Part shown: one piece after another, positions 25,833 through 32,095 of the stretch | Layout: each line of letters starts with the position of its first letter | How positions within the stretch are numbered: the first letter of the stretch is position 1 | DNA from: Nitrosomonas sp. | GTDB taxonomy: Bacteria; Pseudomonadota; Gammaproteobacteria; Burkholderiales; Nitrosomonadaceae | Length of the DNA stretch: 32,095 nt | Reading direction: 5' to 3' | Assembly: GCA_024282035.1 (NCBI GenBank) | Contig: JAMWZR010000026.1 | Coordinates: forward strand, 1-32,095 | Notes under the pieces: generated by a model | The model's input: the letters and a program-made list of their open reading frames with translations, nothing else | Database searches by the model: none | What the model was told of the DNA's origin: nothing | Made by a program: the position numbers and the translations under genes

Positions 25833-28283
25833 ATGATCATCATGAGCAAGTGCATGAAGATATTGATCGTCGAAGATGAACGCATCGTTGCGGCCGATCT
25901 GAAGAATCGCCTGATGAAGCTCGGTTATCAGATCACTGGACTAGCAGCCGACAGTGACAAGGCATTGGCACTCATCAATCAGGATCCTCCCGATATCATT
26001 CTCATGGATATCCGCATCCAAGGCGGTCTGGACGGTATCGAAACAGCCGCATTGTTGCAACGAACCCACAGCATTCCGGTCATTTATTTGACCGCTTATT
26101 CGGAACAGCAGACCCTGAACCGGGCTATCGCAACCAAACCGTATGGTTATCTGCTGAAGCCTTTTTCGGATCGGGAGCTGCACATCGCGATCCAGGTGAG
26201 TCTGGAGCGCTTTGCCAGCGACACGCAGTTCCGCAAGAACGAACAGCATTTTCGTCTGGCACTGGAAGCAGCCCACTTGGGCACATGGGAAATTACCAGC
26301 GATACTCAGGAAGTCAATCTCGGCAAAAGCCCGGATGGACACCTTTACCCCCTGCTCAGCTGGAAACATTTCTTCGCCGTAATCGACAAAAATGATCAAT
26401 CACGGGTCAACGATTTCATCGACAGTCTGCGCAAAAACGAAGTCAGCACAGCTGAAATCGAGTTTCGCGTTGCCACGGAATCAGCACAGGACTACTGGTT
26501 CAAACTGTATGGCAAATCGTTTCACAACAACGCGCTCAGCCATCATCAAACGGTAGGCATACTGCAGGAAATCACTGAAAGCCGGCATATCCAGGACGAG
26601 CTGGCGCAAGCCGCTGCCGTTTTCAAATACGCAGTAGAAGGCATCATCATCCTCGACAAGTACAGACATTTCACCTGCGCCAACGATGCTTTCTTCAGTA
26701 TCACCGGTTTCCAGGCAGCCGATCTGCTGGAAAAGGAACTTCCCTTCCTGACCGAACACAATTTGGGCAAGAATGATTACGACAGAATCTGGCAGGTCGT
26801 CGACCGCTCCGGTTACTGGTTGGGTGAAGTCGAAGCCGTCAAGCAGGATAGTGAACCTATCTTTATCTGGTTAAGCATTGGTTTGATTCCCATAGAAGGC
26901 GCCAGAGATCAGCGGTTCGTGGTCATGATTTCGGACATCACCGGTATTCGGGAAACCGAAAAACAACTCTCGCAGATCGCCTACTACGACAGCCTGACTA
27001 ACCTGCCCAACCGCATGCTGATCATGGATCGCCTGAAGCAATCCATCGCGCAGGCTGCGCGCGACTCATCGCTGCTGGGTGTGCTGTTCATCGATCTGGA
27101 TAATTTCAAGCGCATCAATGACACCCTCGGGCACAACAACGGTGATACCTTGCTATTTTTCGTATCGCAGAAAATGCAGGCCGTACTGCGGCAGAGTGAC
27201 ACGCTGGGACGCTTGGGCGGAGACGAGTTCATTGTCATCGTTACCCATGTAGAGTCATACGAGGGATTGATTCGGGTCGCTGAAAAAATACGCGAAAGCC
27301 TCGCCAGTCCCATCATCATCGACAGCATCGAAATCGTACCTTCATGCAGTATTGGTATCAGTCTGTACCCGGATCATTCGATTCACCCCGACGAATTGGT
27401 GCAGATGGCCGATACGGCCATGTATGAAGCGAAAAACAAAGGCCGGAACAGCTTTGCCTTTTATCATCGTTCGCTGACACAAAAAGCGGCGCATCATCTG
27501 ACGCGCGAGCGTGAGCTGTATCATGCACTGACGCAACGCCAGTTTCGCCTGCATTATCAACCGCAATTCTCGCCCTCGAAACAGAAAATCACCGGAGTTG
27601 AAGCCCTGATCCGCTGGCAGCATCCGGATAAGGGTCTGCTCTCACCTGCTGAAATCATCCCGGTAGCGGAAACCAGTCGGTTGATCATCGAGATCGGCAA
27701 CTGGATCCTCACTGAAGCCTGTCATCAGTTGCGTCAATGGCGCGATCTGGGCTTCGACGATTTGCGCATTGCAGTCAATCTGTCGATCCGGCAACTCGCC
27801 GACAAAAACTTGATGAAATTCATTGCCGACTTGCTGCAGCAATATGCCTTGCCGGCGCACCTGCTTGAACTCGAGGTCACGGAATCGTGCCTGCAGGACG
27901 AACTGCTGTACATCAATAGTCTGGAACAACTGGACAAACAGGGTATCCCGATCTCGATCGACGACTTCGGAACCGGTTATTCCTGTCTGAGTTCGTTAAA
28001 AAACCTGCCGATACGGCGACTCAAGATCGACCAGAGTTTTGTCCGGGGCATCCCCAATGACAACAATGATTGTGCGATCGCCTCGGCAATCCAGGTATTG
28101 GCGCAAAAACTGGGTTTACAGGTCGTCGCCGAAGGGATCGAAACGATGGAACAAATCCATTTTCTGACGAAACTGGGATGCGATGAACTGCAAGGTTACC
28201 TGTTAAGCAAACCGGTCGCACCCGAACTGATTCCAGAGATCATCAGGACGCTGCCCGCTGATCTGCAAGTGATGACATCGTAG
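25833..28283 (+). CDS. Response regulator with PAS-PAS-GGDEF-EAL output (c-di-GMP enzyme)
   Basis: 816-residue cytoplasmic regulator. The receiver domain (1-125) has acidic pocket E14/D15, phospho-acceptor D59 (ILMDIRI), T87 and K109 (LLKPFSD). Two PAS-type domains span ~135-260 and ~265-390. The GGDEF domain is intact (LGGDEFIV near 461) and keeps an inhibitory RxxD site, RQSD, five residues before GGDEF. The EAL domain is also intact (GVEALIRWQHP near 588, DDFGTGYSCL near 710). The protein may therefore both make and break c-di-GMP, with phosphorylation choosing the balance. ATGs at 25833 and 25842 are both possible starts, and GGA nine bases before the latter favours it slightly. The kinase gene follows 42 bases later. 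Confidence 0.92.
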   Translation: MIIMSKCMKILIVEDERIVAADLKNRLMKLGYQITGLAADSDKALALINQDPPDIILMDIRIQGGLDGIETAALLQRTHSIPVIYLTAYSEQQTLNRAIATKPYGYLLKPFSDRELHIAIQVSLERFASDTQFRKNEQHFRLALEAAHLGTWEITSDTQEVNLGKSPDGHLYPLLSWKHFFAVIDKNDQSRVNDFIDSLRKNEVSTAEIEFRVATESAQDYWFKLYGKSFHNNALSHHQTVGILQEITESRHIQDELAQAAAVFKYAVEGIIILDKYRHFTCANDAFFSITGFQAADLLEKELPFLTEHNLGKNDYDRIWQVVDRSGYWLGEVEAVKQDSEPIFIWLSIGLIPIEGARDQRFVVMISDITGIRETEKQLSQIAYYDSLTNLPNRMLIMDRLKQSIAQAARDSSLLGVLFIDLDNFKRINDTLGHNNGDTLLFFVSQKMQAVLRQSDTLGRLGGDEFIVIVTHVESYEGLIRVAEKIRESLASPIIIDSIEIVPSCSIGISLYPDHSIHPDELVQMADTAMYEAKNKGRNSFAFYHRSLTQKAAHHLTRERELYHALTQRQFRLHYQPQFSPSKQKITGVEALIRWQHPDKGLLSPAEIIPVAETSRLIIEIGNWILTEACHQLRQWRDLGFDDLRIAVNLSIRQLADKNLMKFIADLLQQYALPAHLLELEVTESCLQDELLYINSLEQLDKQGIPISIDDFGTGYSCLSSLKNLPIRRLKIDQSFVRGIPNDNNDCAIASAIQVLAQKLGLQVVAEGIETMEQIHFLTKLGCDELQGYLLSKPVAPELIPEIIRTLPADLQVMTS

Positions 28284-28325
28284 TCTTCATATCCAGACAC
28301 CAACCTCCCGGTAGGACACTTTTGT

Positions 28326-29372
28326 ATGGCACATACCAAACAGCGCGCCACCAGCACGGCGGACGCCATGCTCAGTCTGGTCGTTGAAGCCTCGCCCAGC
28401 GGCATGATCATGACCGATCAAGCCGGCACCATCGTCATGGTCAATAGCGCCACTGAAGCCTTGTTCGGATTTACCCGCAGCGAACTGATCGGCCAGCCCG
28501 TACACATGCTGATTCCGCATGTCCAGCGCGCTCATCATCCCCAGCTGCTGCAACACTATGTCGAAAACCCGGGTGCGCGTCCAATGGGGCATGGTCGGGA
28601 TCTCAGAGGGTTGCGCAAGAGCGGTGAGGAATTTGCTGTCGAGGTCGGCTTGAATCCCATTCATACCCCGCAAGGCCTGATGGTGCTGGCATCGATCATC
28701 GACATCACTGCCCGCAAGCAGCAGGAACAACAGCTTCAATCGGCACTGAAAGAAAAAAACCTGCTACTGTCGGAAATCCATCATCGGGTAAAAAACAATC
28801 TGCAGATCATCGATAGCCTGCTGGGCATGCAGGTCGACAATCTGCACCACGAAGCAACGGTTTCCGTATTGAAGGATTGTCAAAACCGCATCAAGTCGAT
28901 GGCCATGATTCATCAGGTCCTGTACGAATCGGCTGATTTCTCGCAGGTCGATTTTGCTGCTGTCGCCCATCGCCTGGTCAACAGCCTGTCCGTTTCCTAT
29001 GCCCTGAATCTGTCGAATATCGCGATAGCCATGGATATCGAGGATGTGCAGCTCCCCATCGACATCAGCATTCCGCTGGGACTGATACTAAACGAATTGT
29101 GCACCAACGCCATGAAGTATGCTTTTATCGATCGAACCCGAGGTGAAATGGCCATCGGCCTGAAACAGCGCCCCGAAAACAGGATCGAACTAACGGTTAC
29201 CGATGATGGCCCAGGATTGCCGGCTGAAATCGACCTTGAAAACGCGTCGACACTTGGATTGCAACTCTTACAACTGTTATGTGAACAAATCTCGGCACAA
29301 CTCGACATTCATCGCAGCAACCCCACACGCTTTACTCTGCTGATTCCGATCCCAAGCAATACGCACTCTTGA
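28326..29372 (+). CDS. PAS domain histidine kinase, HisKA_2 type
   Basis: 348-residue sensor kinase without membrane helices, hence cytosolic. A single PAS domain (~15-130) is followed by the HisKA_2 phospho-acceptor SEIHHRVKNNLQIIDSLL (probably H153) and an HATPase domain with N-box LNELCTNAMKYAF, G1 DDGPGLP and a late STLGLQLLQLL. The PAS F-helix region (RAHHPQLLQHYVENPG, then GRDLRGLRKSGEEF) resembles FixL-type sequences, and His71 lines up with the FixL haem ligand, but many non-haem PAS domains share this His. It is likely the partner of the preceding REC-GGDEF-EAL protein: same strand, 42-base gap. It ends 14 bases from the convergent DUF418 gene. Confidence 0.9.
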   Translation: MAHTKQRATSTADAMLSLVVEASPSGMIMTDQAGTIVMVNSATEALFGFTRSELIGQPVHMLIPHVQRAHHPQLLQHYVENPGARPMGHGRDLRGLRKSGEEFAVEVGLNPIHTPQGLMVLASIIDITARKQQEQQLQSALKEKNLLLSEIHHRVKNNLQIIDSLLGMQVDNLHHEATVSVLKDCQNRIKSMAMIHQVLYESADFSQVDFAAVAHRLVNSLSVSYALNLSNIAIAMDIEDVQLPIDISIPLGLILNELCTNAMKYAFIDRTRGEMAIGLKQRPENRIELTVTDDGPGLPAEIDLENASTLGLQLLQLLCEQISAQLDIHRSNPTRFTLLIPIPSNTHS

Positions 29373-29386
29373 CCAGCGTACCGCAG

Positions 29387-30565
29387 TCAATTCCGCTTCA
29401 TGGATTGCAGTTTTCCGTAAGTCAGGGTGCGCCATAGCCATTCTAGGGGTCCAAAGCGGAAATACCGCAGCCACCAGGCGCTGAATGCCCCTTGCAACCC
29501 ATACACCAGCACCCCCAGTAGAAATACCGGGGTAATTCCAAGCTGCCCAAACTGCCCCAGTCCATAACCATAAAAAATAAAGGTAAAAATGACCGACTGC
29601 ATGATGTAGTTGGTAAAAGCCATGCGGCCAATCGGTGCAAAAACGTGCAACCAGGCCCCCGCCCGCGTGAACTCGACCAGGGCAATCACCGCAGCAGCAT
29701 AGCCGCCAGCCAGTATCACGACCGTGATATTTTGTATGGCGGTCCGCAAGGGATTGATGGCATCCCAGTCATCGTAGGCTTCCGTCGTAGTTACAATCAT
29801 CAAACTCGCCCCCAGTACCAAACCCGTTCTTGCCAGATTGATCAACAGACTTCGATGCGCTGCCGGATGCTGCAGGAAACCACTGCGCCACAGATACGCA
29901 CCGAGCAGCATCAGCGCCAGCGTGCGCGGAAAAATATAAAGATGCAAAGGCAACAGGCTGGGTATCTCGGAGAGACTGAGTTGCAGAATCTGTCCATAAC
30001 TGCCAGTCGCATAGACGGCGTTGGCAATCGGAAGATGTTGCATGATCCATGCTTTTTCATAGGCCGCAATAGGCAACGGTATGATGGAAATGACAATATA
30101 AATAGCAAACAGGCACAGCGACGACAGCGCCAACACCCAGCCCGGTGCCGCCAACAGTGGCAGCAAAAGCAACGCCGCCAAAGCATACTCGGCGAGAATG
30201 TCGCCATTCCATATCAGCAGCAGGTGCAGCAATCCGAGTACGAGCAGCACCAGCATGCGGCGCCGCAACCAGTACAGAGGGGAATCCATTTTCTGAAAGC
30301 GCTCGTACTGCACGGCCAGGCCGACTCCGAACAAAAAGGAAAATACCAATACTGCCTTGGATTCCAGTCCGTAGTACACCAGTCGCTCGATGACACGATC
30401 GATCCACCAGGGCGATGCGAAGGGCTCGACGACAAATTGCTCGAAAATCGAGATGCGGAACTGAAAAATCAGGTTGACGATCAGCACACCGAACAGCGCC
30501 ATTCCGCGCAGGATATCGATGGAATTGATGCGTTTCTTGGGTTCAAGCGCCTGTAACTTATGCAT
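29387..30565 (-). CDS. DUF418 / YeiB-family membrane protein
   Basis: 392-residue polytopic inner-membrane protein with about ten hydrophobic helices. It has the family opening RINSIDILRGMALFGVLIVN, the conserved FSFLFGVGLAVQYER, and the DUF418 C-terminal block GRMAFTNYIMQSVIFTFIFY ending in FRFGPLEWLWRTLTYGK. The function of the family is not firmly known; acyltransferase-like or transport roles have been suggested. The ATG is followed by a short Lys-rich leader (MHKLQALEPKKR). Neighbours give no further clue. Confidence 0.9.
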   Translation of the reverse strand: MHKLQALEPKKRINSIDILRGMALFGVLIVNLIFQFRISIFEQFVVEPFASPWWIDRVIERLVYYGLESKAVLVFSFLFGVGLAVQYERFQKMDSPLYWLRRRMLVLLVLGLLHLLLIWNGDILAEYALAALLLLPLLAAPGWVLALSSLCLFAIYIVISIIPLPIAAYEKAWIMQHLPIANAVYATGSYGQILQLSLSEIPSLLPLHLYIFPRTLALMLLGAYLWRSGFLQHPAAHRSLLINLARTGLVLGASLMIVTTTEAYDDWDAINPLRTAIQNITVVILAGGYAAAVIALVEFTRAGAWLHVFAPIGRMAFTNYIMQSVIFTFIFYGYGLGQFGQLGITPVFLLGVLVYGLQGAFSAWWLRYFRFGPLEWLWRTLTYGKLQSMKRN

Positions 30566-30908
30566 CTGGATAGTGAATCTCGCTCCTGCAGATAAACGAC
30601 ATGAACATCAACAACGCGCTGTGAACCTGCCGGATCAGCTACGAATAGACGTATCATTTCCAGATTGGGTCCGCTGTTGTGGCACTCGCCAGTTCGATCG
30701 GCATACTAGCACGTCCAGCAAAGGTGCCTTCGCGATAAAAAGCCCCGCTTTCCTGCCACTATTCACCCAATCGATTCGACTGCGGCTTCCTATAATGATC
30801 GACAAGCTGCTGGTGGATCGTCATGCATGAATGTGAGCCAGCAATGGCGTCGGCAGCAGCGATAACAGCAACATTTGAACACCCGGAAATCACTGAGGAA
30901 TCGACAAC
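30566..30908. other. 343-base intergenic region with a possible -10 element
   Basis: No gene of credible length. TATAAT at 30791-30796 reads toward the HDOD gene and would give a leader of about 100 bases, but no good -35 is found 16-18 bases upstream. Divergent promoters for the DUF418 and HDOD genes are expected here. Confidence 0.35.
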
Positions 30909-31736
30909 ATGTCTCATCATATCGACCTGAAACAATCACTCGAACATATCGATGCTTTACCGGCCATGCCGGTTATCGCCAAAGAAATGCTGACACTGGC
31001 CCTGGATACGGACGAAGGCGAAGCGCGATTGCTGAAACTGATTGCACAGGATCCCCAGATTTCCGCAAGAATCATCGGCCTGGCGAACAGTTCGCTATTT
31101 GGCGCGCCAGGACATATCACGTCGGTCAGCGATGCAGCAATGCGCCTGGGACTATCACAAGTCAAGTCGGTAGCCATCGGCATGGCAGCCATCTCTGCTT
31201 TGACCAAGCACCCTGAAGCCAAACTCAAATCCACGGATCTCTGGACCCACAGCATTGCCATTGCATCGACCATGCGTACCATCGCCAAACACATGCCGAG
31301 CAAAATCCGTCCGCTCGACGATCAGATTTTCCTCGCCGGCCTGCTGCACGACATCGGTTTCAGTGTCATCAACTATATTGCCAAGGATCTGGGCAATTCC
31401 CTCTACGACAGCATGCATAGCACGCCGGATGCCTCGCTATGGGATGTAGAGTCGGACGTACTCGGCACACATCATGGTGATGTAGGTGCGCAGCTGGGGT
31501 TATCCTGGAGTCTTCCCGAAGATATCATTACGGTAATTCGCCATCATCACGATCCGGATCACCCTGATGCCAGCGCCACCCCTTTGGTTCGATTGGTTAA
31601 TATTGCGGAGAAATTGCTGCCGGATTTCGCCGTAACCGAACATACCACGGTTACAGTAACGGATGCAGAATGGCTTGGTTTGGGTATCGATCCTGAAGTA
31701 GCCAAAACCATCGCGCTCGACCAGCCCTGGTATTAA
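30909..31736 (+). CDS. HDOD domain protein
   Basis: 275-residue cytoplasmic signalling protein made of one HDOD domain. The opening LPAMPVIAKEMLTLALD, then LIAQDPQISARIIGLANSS and RLGLSQVKSVAI are family hallmarks. Histidine/aspartate positions typical of HD folds remain (LWTHSIAIAS, AGLLHDIGF, GTHHGDVGAQLGLSW, VIRHHHDPD), but no GYP motif is present, so c-di-GMP hydrolysis is not predicted. HDOD proteins often act as scaffolds in c-di-GMP or motility control, and a GGDEF-EAL protein is encoded 3 kb upstream. GAGGA lies 9 bases before the ATG, supporting this start. Confidence 0.92.
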   Translation: MSHHIDLKQSLEHIDALPAMPVIAKEMLTLALDTDEGEARLLKLIAQDPQISARIIGLANSSLFGAPGHITSVSDAAMRLGLSQVKSVAIGMAAISALTKHPEAKLKSTDLWTHSIAIASTMRTIAKHMPSKIRPLDDQIFLAGLLHDIGFSVINYIAKDLGNSLYDSMHSTPDASLWDVESDVLGTHHGDVGAQLGLSWSLPEDIITVIRHHHDPDHPDASATPLVRLVNIAEKLLPDFAVTEHTTVTVTDAEWLGLGIDPEVAKTIALDQPWY

Positions 31737-31817
31737 GACCCAGCCCGCATTACGACATCGCCCATCGGGCCGGATCATCGGCTGATTAAGGCACAGCCTG
31801 ATCGCACCAGGTCGATC

Positions 31818-32095
31818 TCATCTTTCCATGGCAGAATCCACGGATTTCTGTCTCGATGCATAAGCATAACCCGCCAGTGCACCCACAATGACGCCCAGAG
31901 GCGTCGCAATGAAGATTCCGACCAGCGGCCCCTGACTGGTATCCTTGCCGATCGCCATCGGACCCAGGAAACCGATGATAAAACAGAGTCCACCAAGAAT
32001 CAGCGCTCCACTTGTGATGGCCATGACCGGATGGATGACATCCCCGGACACCAGCTTCCAGGCAGCCCACCCCGCCAGCATGGCACTTACCAAAG
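31818..32095 (-). CDS. Small hypothetical membrane protein, 5' truncated by window edge
   Basis: At least 92 residues, with two clear hydrophobic segments (ITSGALILGGLCFIIGFLG and VGIFIATPLGVIVGALAG) and a possible third at the N-terminus. The short C-terminal tail is polar (SRQKSVDSAMER). The frame stays open to the right edge of the window, so the start may lie beyond it; a TTG at 32091-32093 is not a persuasive start. I do not recognise the family. Confidence 0.6.
   Translation of the reverse strand, partial: LVSAMLAGWAAWKLVSGDVIHPVMAITSGALILGGLCFIIGFLGPMAIGKDTSQGPLVGIFIATPLGVIVGALAGYAYASRQKSVDSAMER

Noticed and set aside
29645-30556. 303-codon plus-strand open frame
   Set aside because: Antisense to the DUF418 gene, with Gln/Arg-rich low-complexity translation; the real gene has clear family motifs.

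Overview
The window looks like a chromosomal segment of a betaproteobacterium with intermediate G+C. A Nitrosomonas-like member of the Nitrosomonadales is my best guess, based on protein style (RTX/DUF4214 surface proteins, DUF3473 polysaccharide deacetylase, pyrE beside an exonuclease III gene); no rRNA or tRNA is present to confirm it. No CRISPR array, transposase or integrase was seen.

Layout. (1) 1-3993: the 3' part of a very large secreted protein with six ~123-residue Ig-like repeats, RTX calcium-binding repeats, a duplicated module and a C-terminal DUF4214 region. (2) 4042-6781, minus strand, A+T-rich: a WecA/MraY-type glycan initiating enzyme with an unusually long membrane extension, and a DUF3473 polysaccharide deacetylase. 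(3) 6909-8210: M18 aminopeptidase apeB, divergent from an L,D-transpeptidase (ldtD/ycbB-like) plus mepK/ycbK-like pair at 8471-10753, which make and trim 3-3 peptidoglycan cross-links. (4) 10754-11360: a gap holding a probable 49-residue small ORF on the minus strand and a decayed DUF3617-like fragment. (5) 11361-16500: a Zn-ribbon methyltransferase, pyrE on the minus strand, then xthA-ampG-zapE as a tight plus-strand operon. (6) 16578-18874: a small RTX protein divergent from a large fusion protein (helical repeat + LicD + cytidylyltransferase). A near-perfect Fur-box palindrome lies between them and overlaps a good promoter for the RTX gene. (7) 18869-25452, minus strand: a tripartite RND efflux operon in the order outer-membrane factor, FMN reductase, membrane-fusion protein, RND pump. 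(8) 25833-29372: a REC-PAS-PAS-GGDEF-EAL response regulator and a PAS/HisKA_2 histidine kinase, probably cognate partners. (9) 29387-30565 DUF418 membrane protein, 30909-31736 HDOD protein, and a truncated small membrane protein at the right edge.

Themes. The window is rich in cell-envelope functions: surface adhesin, glycan initiation and deacetylation, 3-3 cross-link turnover, muropeptide recycling and efflux. The most unusual piece is 16578-18874, where a Fur-type site controls at least a small secreted RTX protein next to a single polypeptide that appears to combine activation (cytidylyltransferase) and transfer (LicD) of a phospho-alcohol such as phosphocholine. No function has been shown for that pair; the linkage is inference from arrangement.
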